Assembly: GCA_027257055.1 (NCBI GenBank)
Contig: JAPVLO010000019.1
Location: forward strand, 16,852,501 to 16,916,500
DNA: 64,000 nucleotides
Source of the DNA: Cephalopachus bancanus
Taxonomy: Eukaryota > Chordata > Mammalia > Primates > Tarsiidae
Reading direction: 5' to 3'
The notes below the pieces were generated by a model. The model ran no database searches. It saw nothing but the letters and a program-made list of their open reading frames with translations, and was not told where the DNA came from. Below, in pieces: positions 22,891 to 33,849 of this stretch. The position numbers and the translations under genes are program-made. The stretch's first letter is position 1; each line of letters starts with the position of its first letter.

Positions 22891-24639
22891 ATTCTCTAAC
22901 TGCAAAGAGCATCAATATCTTGAAGCAATGAACTCGGATTATTTTTCTCCCTCTCTTTCTGTCAAGGCTCCTACCACCCACACCTGACAATTTTTTCATC
23001 AGGATCATGGAACTGCTCTAGCTTTCCCATCTCTCCATCATCAGCTACGCTGTATATCAGAAGTACTCTGTATATCAGAGAGGAACTCTTCTTTAGATGC
23101 CTACCTAGTACCGTAACTGGTACAGAGCAGAACACACAATAAATACCCATTGAATTAATAAATGAACAAAAAAATGAGTATTCATAAAACACTCTGGCTT
23201 TCACGTAGCCTGGGAGATGCTTGGACATTTTTCCCTCCCACTAAGACTAGCTTCTACCAAGAGGGATGAGTCATATCTGAGAAATATTCAGCATCTTCTT
23301 AATAAGGCTGCAAAGTATTTCCCTTAATGCATTTAGGATACTAGAAACCACCATACAACCTGGACAGCTGAAGAATATTATTAACTATCTAATGTTAATA
23401 CTAAATAGAATATGAAGACAATGCAGAAAACACTTCTATGATTTTTCACCTTTCTAGTCACTTACAGATAATAATTATATAATGCCTTACTCTTGAAACA
23501 TCAATGAGAAGCATATTTTAATAGTTAACAAACCACTATTCCTCTTAAATTTCAAAGATAGCATGAGTAAACTGCTACTCTTAACTAAAAGGAAACTCAT
23601 TTTTTTATACTGTCACATAAAGAAGAAAAAGCCTGAAAATGATTTGTATAAAACTTGGCAGACAAGAAAATACTGCACTCGAAAAAAGCAAAAAAAAGAA
23701 CAACAGGATATGTCAGTTATATATCACTTGAAGCTGGTTCATTAAGGGATCATGCTACTGAGGAATAATCGTTTCATTGTTGAAGCAACGGAAACACGAG
23801 TTGTAAATATTAGACCTCACTGCTTCTAACAGCCTCAGAATCCTCCTTCCTAAGGTCCACTTTTAGAAGTTAGAAGTAGAATCAGACAGCCATCACAAAA
23901 GATTTCTTTATTTATAATGTACCCTTAGAAAGAACAAGAGGCAAACATCTTCTTACACATACCAGCAGTGAGAACACACGGCAACAACTGTCCATTCTGT
24001 GAATAACCCATGTGGGCATTCATCCATTGCCCTGAAAATGGACTTGGATGCAAGGAACAAAAGAGATATGGATTTCAGAGTCCTTGTTGGCTTTCTGGGT
24101 GTAATATTTGAGCTACATAACTACTGCATCTTTCCAAGCAACCTGGCTATATTTCAGAGACACTGAAAGTGGAGCCAGGTTATTGGAACAGCAATAACTG
24201 TTCAAAGTTGCTTACATTCAGGGCTGTGGATGTCCATAACAGTTCTTTACACTGTCATTTAAGATCATGGGACCTGGTCACAGCAGGATAAGATGGCAGG
24301 TATAATGAGGCCAAAGTCGCAATGGACAATGTGGTCCAGGTTGGCTCCCATACTTCCAGGTGCACTATGGAGAGACAAGAAAAGCTATGGATTTCCATCT
24401 TTGATCCCCATAGCTATGCTACCAAGCAACCCTGGTTACAAGTAGAAACTCTGGACACAATACAAAAAGCAACTGCCTGAGAACAATGAAAAGGAAAGAA
24501 AAGCAGGCAGATTTTGGAAATAATCAAAAGTTGGAAAAGTGATCTGCAAAGGGGTTAATTTCCCTCTGCTTTCTGCTCCCCTACCACACTCTCTCTTCTT
24601 TAAAGGATTTGTCCCAAGAGTTAGGGACACACACACACA
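22891..24639. other. unassigned sequence
   Basis: No supported feature. 23060-23160 contains TAGTACCGTAACTGGTACAG and AATAAATACCCATTGAATTAA phrasing that may be the end of a MIR or L2 copy. Confidence 0.3.
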
Positions 24640-25250
24640 AAAATTCTCCAGGATTACAAAAGAACCTAGAGTTTACATAAGATAACATTCCCAGTGTTCA
24701 CGACAATGCAAAATTACTTGAATGTACAGAGAACTGGAGAAATGTAGCCAGTTTCTAGGGGAAAACAAAATCAACAAATGCCAATACCAATATGACCCAG
24801 ATGTTAGAATTATCAAGCAAAAGCTTTAAAGCAGTTATTTTAGCTATTTCCCATAAAGTAAATACTCTTGAAATGAATGGAAAGCTGGGTATTCCTGGAA
24901 GGGAATATATGTAAACTATATTTTTTAAAAGTGAAAATTATAAAACTGAAAACTAGAATATCTGAAATCAAAAACTCACGGGATCATCCAAGTAGCAGGA
25001 TGGAGATGACAATCAAGAAAAGTCAGTAAACTTGAAGATCAACAGAAATCATTCCATCTGGAGAACAAAAAGAATAAAGACTGAAGAATAATAACACTAA
25101 ATTCAGCCTCAGAAACTAGTGGAACAATAGCAAAAGATAGAGTACACATTATAGATAGTTGTAGTATAAGAAGGAGCAGAGGAAGAAAATAAGACCAAAA
25201 ATAAACATTTGAAGAAATAAAGTCACAGAATTAGATAAGAACATCTGTAA
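24640..25250 (+). mobile_element. ancient LINE-1, ORF1-proximal region
   Basis: Contains CCCAGATGTTAGAATTATCA, AACTAGAATATCTGAAATCA, CAGTAAACTTGAAGATCAAC and CAGCCTCAGAAACTAGTGG, in the order of old L1 ORF1-region sequence. Frame destroyed. Homologous to 8430-9130. Confidence 0.55.
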
Positions 25251-25564
25251 AGCAAATTGAAAGAGAAAAGACCCAACAAGTATCCCGGGGATGTCCAGTG
25301 TTTAGATATTGGCCATCAACCCAGACAGAGGACTATAAAGATCCTCCAGGAAGAGAACTGGGAGACTGGGTCTTAGAACCAAGGGAGGAAAATCAAGAAG
25401 AAAGAAGTGAACCATAGTGTTAAATTTCTGATGAATCAAGTCTGATTCGGATAGAAAACCAAGGATTTGGCAATGTAAGAGTTACTACAAGAGACCTTGA
25501 CAAGATCTTTTTGTTAGAGTGGTGGGGACAAAAGTCAAACTAAAGAGGGTCAAAGAAAGAAAGG
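25251..25564. other. unassigned sequence
   Basis: Purine-rich sequence that may be decayed LINE, with no firm assignment. Confidence 0.3.
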
Positions 25565-25655
25565 AGGCCAACCCTATGGCTCACGCCTATAATCTCAGCA
25601 CTTTAGGAGGCTGAGGGGGGAAATTGCTTGAGCCTAGGAGTTGGAGACCAGTTCT
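25565..25655 (+). mobile_element. Alu-like left monomer fragment
   Basis: About 90 bp matching the Alu left arm only: ATGGCTCACGCCTATAATCT, CACTTTAGGAGGCTGAGG and GCTTGAGCCTAGGAGTTGG. It stops before the A-rich centre. It may be a fossil monomer or a truncated Alu. Confidence 0.7.
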
Positions 25656-26315
25656 CTTCCTGGAGGTAGGATTTCTTTGTAGGGAATGTTAAAGGTTATA
25701 GATGACTGGAACTTCCAAACCGCCTGAAAAACATTATAACCCACTAAATGTCACTTAGTCATATTATAAACACATTTCCTAAATCATTTCCTCAAGGACA
25801 ATTTCCAATTTGTAGGCAATCACTTTAACCTTAAAACCCAGCATTCTGGGGCAAAAGCGTCCGACAGGAGGTCTAATATTCACTTTGTGCCCTAAAGAAG
25901 ATTGAACGGTGCAAGTTAGTGTAGTATGGAATACTGAAACCTAGCAAACAGACAACGGTCAGGATGGGAAGAGGGAAACTCCAGATTGGAAGTTCTTCAC
26001 ATAATCAATGACAAAATACAAAAACTATTCCTGGAAAAGTCACCATGAAGGGTGACCCAACTTTAGAAAGCTAGGTCTCATTTTGTCCTCATAGCTGAGC
26101 AGTTACTGATTATGTCTGATGGAAATGCAAATCAGGGACCCAATAGAAAAAGTAAATAAGCTGAAGGAACATCCTTATGCTTTCAGCTTATTAAGAAAAG
26201 AAGATTCAAGACAAGAAGAGTAAAGGAAAATGTCAAGAATAAAGCCATAACTAAAAGGACATCGAGGAGGCAGAGACTAGTTCTTCGAGTGTAAAAAATC
26301 AAAAATCAAAAAAAT
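25656..26315. other. unassigned sequence
   Basis: No supported feature. Confidence 0.3.
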
Positions 26316-26395
26316 CTTATTTATATATATATATATATAAATAAGAATATATATATAAATAAAATCTTATTTATATATATATATATATATAAAAG
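26316..26395. repeat. AT-rich palindrome and (TA)n repeat
   Basis: 26316-26345 is a perfect 30-bp palindrome whose arms are CTTATTTATATATAT and its complement. A similar half-copy, CTTATTTATATATATATAT, follows from about 26366. The strand can fold into a cruciform, and the array probably grew from (TA)n by slippage or hairpin-mediated duplication. Confidence 0.9.
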
Positions 26396-26589
26396 AAGAA
26401 ATTCTGTACCTTTTGACCCACGAAGAAGAGAGCTTCAGAACATTCCTTTAGAGTAACAAAAATATCTCCAAATTAGGGAGGAGGCACTCAACAGGACAAG
26501 GAAATCCATCAAGAGCTGAGAGGAGGAAACTTCTAGCAGTGAAGATCAGGAATCACTGATTACAATGGCAACAACATTAGAAACCACTG

Positions 26590-26745
26590 CAATTAGTGAT
26601 GGCTCACTAAAGGCCAGGCCCTGTGCTGGGAATTGTATGTGTCTATTGTAATATAATCCTAACAGAAGGATTAAGTGGGAGGTATTATTATCCCTATTTT
26701 ATAGATGAGGAAACAGCCTCGTAGATATTATGCAATCGATACTAA
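26590..26745 (-). repeat. MIR SINE, reverse
   Basis: CCAGGCCCTGTGCTGGGAAT, then GGTATTATTATCCCTATTTT and ATAGATGAGGAAACAGCC, in reverse-MIR order. Confidence 0.8.
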
Positions 26746-26934
26746 AAAAACACATTTCATCAAGCTCTGAAAAACAGTAGCTGTTGGTAAGAAAATTCAA
26801 GATTGCAGCATAGCCATTCAAAAATACCAACAATTTAACCTCCTATGCAGTTTAAGTGCATTCTAATGTGCTAATAGGGGCAATGAGGATGCTTATCAAA
26901 TACTCCTGGAGCCACCTTTTAATTAAAAAGCTAG

Positions 26935-27130
26935 AATTCTGACTGGTGCTCGCCTGTAGTCCCAGCTAATTGGCAGGTTGAATCATGAGACTCGCTTGAG
27001 GCCAGGAGTTTGAGACCAGCTTGGGCAACACAGTCAGACCTCATCTCTACAAAAATTAGAAAATAGCTGGTACCCCAGGAGTTCAAGGTTGCAGTGAGCT
27101 ATGATCACACCACTGTACTACAGCATGTGT
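26935..27130 (+). mobile_element. degenerate Alu SINE
   Basis: Lacks the first part of the left arm. Contains GCCTGTAGTCCCAGCTAATT, GCCAGGAGTTTGAGACCAGC, CCTCATCTCTACAAAAATTA and GCAGTGAGCTATGATCACAC, with an internal deletion in the right arm. The older general-primate sequence form suggests an early insertion. Confidence 0.8.
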
Positions 27131-27723
27131 CAAAAGGAAATACAAAGCTAGGATGTTTGCTACTCTTCTTAAAATATCCTTTCATCCTATACACCACAGC
27201 ATCTGCTGTGGTTCGAGGCATCAAGCGTCTCTGCACACCTCCATGTGAAGCTAACCCCAAACAGATGCTAATACCCAAACTTCTTGGGCAATCAAAATGG
27301 CACCCTTAGATTCTGACAGAAATATGAGGACAGCAGGGTGCAAGAGGAGGCCTGAGTCTTGGTAAGAGCCTGTGTTTGACTTTTTATAAATAAATTCACA
27401 TTCTCTGATCTCAGTTTCCTCACCCATAAAAATGAAGGAAGTGGACTAAAATCGTAGCCCTTAAGAACTCCAGAGGACCCACACACCAGCCTAGAGTAGA
27501 TTCAATTGACTTACGGAGTCTAATGGACTCAGAGAACCCTTCCAGATGCCCAATTCTAAAATGAGCCACAATGACAATCCTGTTTTGTTCTAAAGTTCAT
27601 TTATAAATCAGTTATTTGAAACTGGGAATATGCTTCCCCCAAAGAAGCAACATTATTAGAGACAGTCAGGTTTCCATGTCAATCCACAAAAGCCTGTTTA
27701 GCTTGAAAAATACCTTAATACAG
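27131..27723. other. unassigned sequence
   Basis: No supported repeat or gene. The 71-codon frame at 27094-27309 begins inside the Alu remnant and is not meaningful. Confidence 0.3.
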
Positions 27724-27725
27724 TA

Positions 27726-28378
27726 CAGTCGGGCCTCTGTGTCCATGGGTTCTGCACTGGCAGATTCAACCAACCGTGGATCAAAAATATTTTTTTAAAA
27801 TCAATATAGAGTCTAGACTGGGATTTTTAAAACATACAACAATTTAAAATAACATGAACTTTAAAATATATTATAACAAGTATTTATATGAAATTTACAT
27901 TGTATTAATCTAAGAGGTGATTTAAAATATAGTCATGCATTGCTTAATGACAGGATACATTCTGAGAAATATGCCCTTTGGTGATTTTGTGACAATATCA
28001 ACATCACAGAGTGTACTAACACAAACTTAGAGGGCATTACATTTTTATTTATATGTGCTTTTTCATATGGAAAAACCAAACGCCCTGTCACCATTCCTGA
28101 AATCAATCATTTCCCCTATTGATCTGCAATGTCAATATCACGGGCCATATAACAGGTTTCTATATGTCTCCCATCATAATTTTATGGGATCATTTTCATA
28201 TATGCGGTCCATCATTGGCTGAAATGTCATGAGGTGCATGACTGTAAAAAGGAAGATGTGTGTAGGTTATATGCAAATATTGGGCCATTTTTCATCAGGG
28301 ACTTGAGCATCCAGGGATCTTGGTCCCTGCAGAGGTTCCTGGAACCAATCCCCCATGAATACGGAGGGACAATCCTCC
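27726..28378 (+). mobile_element. MER2/Tigger-like DNA transposon, split by a second element
   Basis: Left end CAGTCGGGCCTCTGTGTCCA after a TA, then GCAGATTCAACCAACCGTGG. The right part reads GTGTAGGTTATATGCAAATA, GGGACTTGAGCATCCAGG and CCCCCATGAATACGGAGGG. This matches my memory of MER2, a non-autonomous pogo/Tigger-type element. Its centre is interrupted at 27930-28244 by another DNA transposon. Family name from memory. Confidence 0.75.
27930..28244. mobile_element. Tigger-type short DNA transposon nested in MER2-like element
   Basis: Ends TAGTCATGCATTGC and GTGCATGACTG form terminal inverted repeats flanked by TA. Internal phrases GATACATTCTGAGAAATATG, TTATGGGATCATTTTCATAT and GCGGTCCATCATTGGC fit a known non-autonomous Tigger-type family with CAGTCATGC ends, whose exact name I do not assert. 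Its insertion at a TA in the MER2 interior shows it is the younger of the two. Confidence 0.75.
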
Positions 28379-29128
28379 TACTATAATAATATCCCAGAAG
28401 CTCATTGGGACACAAGGAAAGTATCTCCAACCTCCCTGTAGAGCCCCCTCCCAAGCCACCACCACCAAGCAACAAGAAGAAAGACTTTTTCAGGCAAGGA
28501 AAGGAACAGAAAGTGAGAATGGAAATGAAATGGAAAGGCCAGAATTGGGTGAGTGCAGAAGGTTGAGGGAAAGATTGAGGACCAAACTGTAAAAGCAGAG
28601 TGAGGGGGGAAGGAGCAAAGAGGGAGGTGATGCATCCTTCCTCCATTCCCCCGTCCCCATTACTAGCCATCAAAAGGAAGAGTGTGGACCTAGGGGACTG
28701 GGAAGAAGACAGGTGAGACATTGATGCAGGACACCTCTACTGGATATTTATCAGAGAAGTGGTAAGTCTGTGGACATGTTGCCCAAAGCCAGAAGTAAAA
28801 AGTGGGCGTTTCTAAAACCATAATTTAGCACGTCCCAGGGTCATACCTGGGGTGCCTGACATCACCCTTTCCAGCACCTCACCTGCTCTGGATGCAGTTG
28901 CCAGCTCCCACCACCTCTCCTATCTCTGTCCTCTGCCCTTGGAACTTAGACTGGTTCCATGCTGTGGGCACCATGCATGGAAGACCCTGCTCACACCTCC
29001 TGCAGGAGGGTGTTCCCCAGGGTGATTGTGGGCAAGAAACTTGAGGAGTCTGAGAATTCTAAATTTGAACATCGTTTCCAGGTTGTTATGAAGGTATATT
29101 TACCAAGACAGGAGCATAGAACCCAGTG
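28379..29128. other. unassigned sequence
   Basis: 28480-28640 is purine-rich on the plus strand, which opens a 164-codon minus frame without motifs. 28840-29080 is moderately GC-rich, with no recognised repeat. Confidence 0.3.
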
Positions 29129-29691
29129 TACAAGGGGAGAACCCCCCAAAACCTCAGAATTATCTTTTGTAGGGTAGGTCCCTTGTAATACAGGCTTCTC
29201 CCTCTAGGTAAGTGTCCTAGGAACCCATTGGCATCAGTGTACCAGCTAGCATTGTTGTGAGAGGCTGTGGTTGTAGAAGAAACATCCCAAGTTGTGGCAA
29301 ACAGGTGACTGGTTCTTCCACCATGACAACGCACTTGCCCACACTGCGCTAAGTGTTCAGCAGTTTCTGACCCAAAATGCCGTGGCCCCCATGGCCCACC
29401 CTCCTATTCACCCAATCTCACCTCAAGCAACATTTTTCTGTTTCTCCGTATGAAAAAAGTTCTCAAAGGGAAATGTTTTGCCTCTGTGGAAGAGATGAAA
29501 CAAAAAACAGCAGAAACACTAAAAGACATCGAAATTGATGAGTTCAAAAACTGTTTTGAGCAATGGGAAAAGCATCTCAACAGATGTACTGCATCAGAGA
29601 GTACTTTGAATGTGATCGAAGTTTAAACATGTAAGAATAAATACACAATTTTTAACAAATAAATTCCGGTTTTTGGGGGGTCCCCCTTGTA
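29129..29691 (+). mobile_element. internally deleted mariner transposon, copy 2
   Basis: TA-flanked. The left end CAAGGGGAGAACCCCCCAAA pairs with the right end TTTTGGGGGGTCCCCCTTG as a clear terminal inverted repeat of about 25-30 bp. The transposase remnant includes WFFHHDNALAHTALSVQQF (with the DN of the catalytic triad region), a stop in place of the post-DFFLF methionine region, then the FEQWEKH-like block. It is about 560 bp instead of about 1.3 kb. Same family and same general deletion as 21186-21794. Confidence 0.9.
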
Positions 29692-29906
29692 CAGATAAAC
29701 TTGACATAACTTGGAAACAGTTTCTCAGACACACAGTGTGTGTGAGTCTCCATTTGTGCTCCTTCTCTGAGTCCAGCAAATACTATGAGTGGGCCTGTCT
29801 CTTCTTTCTCTTGGTCAGGAGGCAACATGCCGAGAAGGTCTAATCAGAAGGTTTGCTAAAGTGTCAGCAAGCTAGCTGACTTCCCTTCATAGGGCTCCTC
29901 TTAATT
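29692..29906. other. unassigned sequence
   Basis: Short gap with no supported feature. Confidence 0.3.
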
Positions 29907-30220
29907 AGAAATAAAATGGCTCAAGCCTGTAATACCAGCACTTTGGGAAGCCGAGGCGAGAGGACCGCCTGAGCATAGGTTCAAGACCAGCTTGGGCAAC
30001 TTGGCAAGACCTCGTCTCTACAATTTTTTTTTTTTTTAATTAGCTAGGTGTGGTGGTGTGTGCCTCTAGTTCCAACTACTTGGAAGACTGAAGCAGAAGG
30101 ATCACCTGAGCCCAGCAGGTCGATGCTGGGGTAGCCGTGAACATGCCACTGCACTCCAGCCTGGGCAACAGAGTGAGACTCCAACTCAAAAAAAAAAAAG
30201 AGAAAGAAATAAAATGGCTC
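29907..30220 (+). mobile_element. 5'-truncated Alu SINE with target-site duplication
   Basis: AGAAATAAAATGGCTC occurs perfectly before the element and after its A-tract (30205-30220). The Alu body lacks its first ~15 bp, and the GGCTCAAG of the Alu head overlaps GGCTC of the duplication. This is a microhomology-guided truncated insertion. The middle has TCTACAATTTTTTTTTT, an unusual T-run expansion. Confidence 0.93.
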
Positions 30221-31205
30221 CCAGCAATCCCCAAATTTTACATCCCATAGGGGAAACTTCTCTCTGCCACTCACACACATGAAAACAAAAAGATGACTCC
30301 TGTCACCACCACCACCTGGGGACTTGTGGTCTTTCCCCTTCTCTGTTCTTTTTAGTGCTCTGTTCCCATAGTTCCCACCCAAGTAGAGCACTCACTAATG
30401 TACACTGAGGTTTTAGAGCCCACAAACTATGTTGCTTGGGTGTGAAACAATATTTAAGTAAAATTAGTGAAAACAACAAGTAAGTCATAGATACACATCT
30501 CAGGTGATTCACCTCTGGTAAGATTCCGGGTCATACCACGTCACAGCCTGAGCAAGACGGCTGAGCTGGGAACAAGCCTGTCTGTCCAAGTTTAAGGTCT
30601 AGTCTTCAGCAGCCTTTCTGGCAAGCATAGATAAGGAATCACACTATTCTGCTGTGCATTCAGGACCAGGGAACTGCAGGGCGGGTCCCCTCCCCATCTC
30701 AAGTCCAACAGCAGACCTCTGCCAAGGAAATTCATGAACATTTATGAAATCCCAGTCATCTGTGCTAGCTATTTGGGGCAGTCCTTTATCCAGTGAAGAG
30801 CGGGTAGAGCGAGTTCACCTGAATATGGCATTCCTTGGGGACCATGACTTCCACTGTCAGGACCCACAGGGGAACTAACAGGCAGCTGTGCACAATCACA
30901 GGGCTGTTATCGAGTGAAAAGTCAGATCAGGAGATGTGATTTGATCTGTGCTATAGTTAAAATTGGACTGTGGAGTTTACTCTTTGGCAGGCTTTCGAGG
31001 ACTTAGAATAAATTCTACAGGGTCTGGGCATCTTCACCTTTCCCCTACTTTGTACAACCACGATTGTTGGAGTCCCCAGACCCTGGCCACCTCCCACAGC
31101 CCGAGGGGCAGTCATCACAGCATTTTATCAAAATTTTATGCATCAGAAACCAAAAATGGGTTTCAAAAAAGTGGACGCAAGGCAGTAAGTCTTAACAATT
31201 GAAAA
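30221..31205. other. unassigned single-copy-looking sequence
   Basis: No recognised repeat or gene. 30530-30940 is somewhat GC-richer. A CACCACCACCACC stretch lies at about 30304. Confidence 0.3.
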
Positions 31206-31660
31206 CCAATTAGAATTACTAAGAGTTTGGTAAGGTATCAGGTTCTTTTAAAAATATCCTTTCTACATACCAACAACAGCCAGTTAGAAAAGATTGTGGG
31301 AGAGGAGTATAAGATCCCTTTCATAACAAATATCAAAAATAACTACCTAGAACTGAATATTTAAAATTTGCCAAAAAGACAAAAAGAACTACCAAGCATA
31401 TAGAAGGAAAATTAAATAAAGAGACTGCCATATATCTGGAAAACATAATTTAGCATTATGTAGATTTCAATTATGATAATTAGTCTAAAATGAATACTAA
31501 TCCAGTTAAATCCCAGCAGGATTTTCTTTTTTCTAGAGCTTGCCAAAAATGATTTTTAAGATCTCCAGGAGTACAAATGGCCACTTGTCCTGATTGTACT
31601 CCACATCCTTAAAATAAAAAAATAAAGATCTCCTGGAGTACAAATATGTGAAAAAAGTCA
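31206..31660 (+). mobile_element. decayed LINE-1 ORF2 region, left piece
   Basis: Contains CATACCAACAACAGCCAGTT, a GATCCCTTTCATAACAAATA block and TCCCAGCAGGATTTTC, in old L1 ORF2 order. It holds a 21-bp near-perfect duplication, AAGATCTCCAGGAGTACAAA at 31559 and again at 31625. The L1 resumes at about 32036 after a CA repeat and an Alu. Confidence 0.6.
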
Positions 31661-31661
31661 A

Positions 31662-31663
<2 letters not shown>

Positions 31664-31714
<51 letters not shown>
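31664..31714 (+). repeat. (CA)n microsatellite
   Basis: About 25 uninterrupted CA units ending at GTGCGTATATAT, lying between decayed L1 and a reverse Alu. Likely polymorphic. Confidence 0.97.
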
Positions 31715-31719
<5 letters not shown>

Positions 31720-31724
31720 TATAT

Positions 31725-32022
31725 ATTGAATAGCAGTCTCAATCTGTTGCCCAGACAAGAGTGAAGTGGCATGCTCACAGCTACCACAGCCTCGACCTCG
31801 ACCTGCTGGGCACAGACAATCCTTCCACCTCAGCCTTCCAAATAGCTGGAACCACAGGCTCATGCCACCATCCCTGGCTAATTTTTTTAAATTTATTTCA
31901 GAAACAAGGTCTCACCAAGTTAGTTGCCCAGGCTGGTCTCAGAGCCCTGGGTCAGGCAATCCTCTCGCCTCTGCCTCCCAAAGTGCTGGGATTACAGGCA
32001 TGAGCCACTGCACTGGCCAAGA
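31725..32022 (-). mobile_element. Alu SINE, reverse
   Basis: CAGTCTCAATCTGTTGCCCA through GCTGGGATTACAGGCATGAG to CACTGGCC. The middle carries a small direct duplication, CTCGACCTCGACCTGCTGGG. The T-tract of the tail has been replaced by, or lost to, the adjacent CA repeat, which may have grown from the A-tail. Confidence 0.92.
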
Positions 32023-32035
32023 TATTTTTTTTTAA

Positions 32036-32395
32036 AGGAAAAGCTATTAAAGGGAGAGGGCAAGACCCCATTCTACTAAACATAAACCTATTTAATAATG
32101 TTCCGTGATTGAGTAGCAGGAGACAGGCAGATCAATGCAATAGAACAGAAAATCCAAAAACAGATCCAAATATAAATAATAATTTTTAATAGATGGTAAA
32201 GGTGGTATTTCAAATCAATGGGAATAGGTGGTTTCATTGACAATGGTAATAAAGCAACTGGTTAAGATTTAGAAAAAAATAATAAATTAGATCTCTACTC
32301 TAAAACATTCACCAAATTAAACTGTAGATCTAAGAAAGACAAAACATGAAATGATAAGATTATGGGGGGAAAATGCCAGTAAATGTTTACAATGT
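32036..32395 (+). mobile_element. decayed LINE-1 ORF2 region, right piece
   Basis: GAGACAGGCAGATCAATGCA, ATAGAACAGAAAATCCAAAA and TAAAGGTGGTATTTCAAATC match the old L1 ORF2 consensus downstream of the piece at 31206-31660. No open frame. Confidence 0.65.
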
Positions 32396-32740
32396 CATAG
32401 TGCAGTGGGACAAAAATTGATTCACTCTTGTCAGGGTGACTCTCCACACCTTCAGGGCTCTCAGCTCTGAAGAGAGGAGAGAGAGAAGGAAGAGATGCCT
32501 CCCCTCCCTGGCCACTCCCCTGGGATCCAGGGATCGCCCCCAGCAGGTGTTCAGCCATGCCGAATCCACTCCCCCTGAGAGCCCGATGAGGCTTAAGCCA
32601 CAGGGCCCCTCACTGTGCTGCTCCCGGGAGTGTGCAGAGCTCTGGGAAGGGAGGAAAAGCCAGAATTCTGATCAGGAAGACTTTTCATGCAAGCTTTTCT
32701 GCCTAAAAAGAACTCAGGAATTTAAAAAAAAAAAAAAAGG
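32396..32740 (+). other. GC-rich segment ending in an A-tract, possible retrocopy
   Basis: A GC-richer insert in AT-rich L1 surroundings, ending in an A-run at about 32722-32738. A 103-codon frame crosses it and ends in the lysines coded by the A-run. I do not recognise the protein, and flanking target-site duplications are not evident. It could be a truncated retrocopy or an unrelated old repeat. Confidence 0.25.
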
Positions 32741-33849
32741 ATCCTGAATCTCCAAAACTTCAGTCAGTTGTTGAGGTTTCTTTTCTCATTCTAAGTAAAC
32801 ATTCATTTGTGTGCCTAATTTCACATTCATAATTGTATCTGCTTTTTCTTTAAAAAAAAAAAAAAAAAAAAACTTGCTTAAGCTTCAGGACCCATAAATC
32901 CTGGACCCATCCCTGCTCCACATCTTCTATACAACACCGCACTCACACAGATTTTTGCACACAATCCATCTCACAATAGCAGGAACAGGTTTTGGAGGTG
33001 TTCTGTAAGAAGTCATTAAGTAATCATACTTAACAGGTATGATTTATAACAGGTACATGCATGGTTAAGAGCACAACCTTTAGAATTCGAGAACATGATG
33101 AGATCAGGTCTGTAAAAATGCTAAGAATAGCACTTAATACATAGTAATAAAAGTCTAACAAAAAGAAGGTCTGAAAAAAATATATGTTAAAGTGGTTATA
33201 TCCAGGTGGCAAGATAATGGAAGTTTTTTTCTTTGTATATTTCTGCTTATTTGTATGTTCTAACTTATCACCAATGAGCACATACTATTTAAGGGAAAAT
33301 GGGGGAAAAGAAAAGCAATTTGGGGATGATCCTAATTAGTATTAACTAGTTCTTAAATTAGAGTTAAATATGATTCTCTCTTTTTTTAAGAAGTATATTC
33401 AAAGTAGAGTACCCCAAACTAGTAATCTGAGGATGATTTTGGGAGCTGGGCTCTCATGCTGTCGTGTTGGACTGAAAGAGACACTGGTGAATTCAGACTA
33501 GATGGAAGGACTGTCCCTCCCTCCCCAGTTACAGATCCTGCTTCTTGACTATCATCACTGCAGAGCCCAGTGTTGTCTCAAATGGAGATACAAGGCAAAG
33601 GACGTCAGCTTTCCAGCCCGTGGTCCTCCCAGGTAGTAGAACTGGGCATGAGACACAAGTCCCTGGAGCTCAGAATAGGTCATCTTGTGTCACCCCATAT
33701 CAGCCAGTAATTGTTCTGACTCAAATGTTCCTCATCTACAACTCTTGGTTGCTAAGGTTTTCTGAATCTAGTAGTCATGGCATTTCAATAAAGGATGGTT
33801 CTTTAAAAGGCTGACTTTGACATACTGATCAGAAAGAGTAGGAGAGGTG
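32741..33849. other. unassigned sequence with a second A-tract
   Basis: A run of about 21 A at 32851-32872 follows TCTGCTTTTTCTTT. 33030-33330 resembles old L1 3' sequence in style. 33400-33840 has no supported feature. Confidence 0.3.

Noticed and set aside
28227..28721. 164-codon minus-strand open frame
   Set aside because: Lies in purine-rich DNA and overlaps the MER2-like element; composition opens the frame and no domain is recognisable.
28715..28770. Mini-exon GACACCTCTACTGG.. before GTAAGT
   Set aside because: The acceptor ATTGATGCAG lacks a polypyrimidine tract, so the pair is likely chance.
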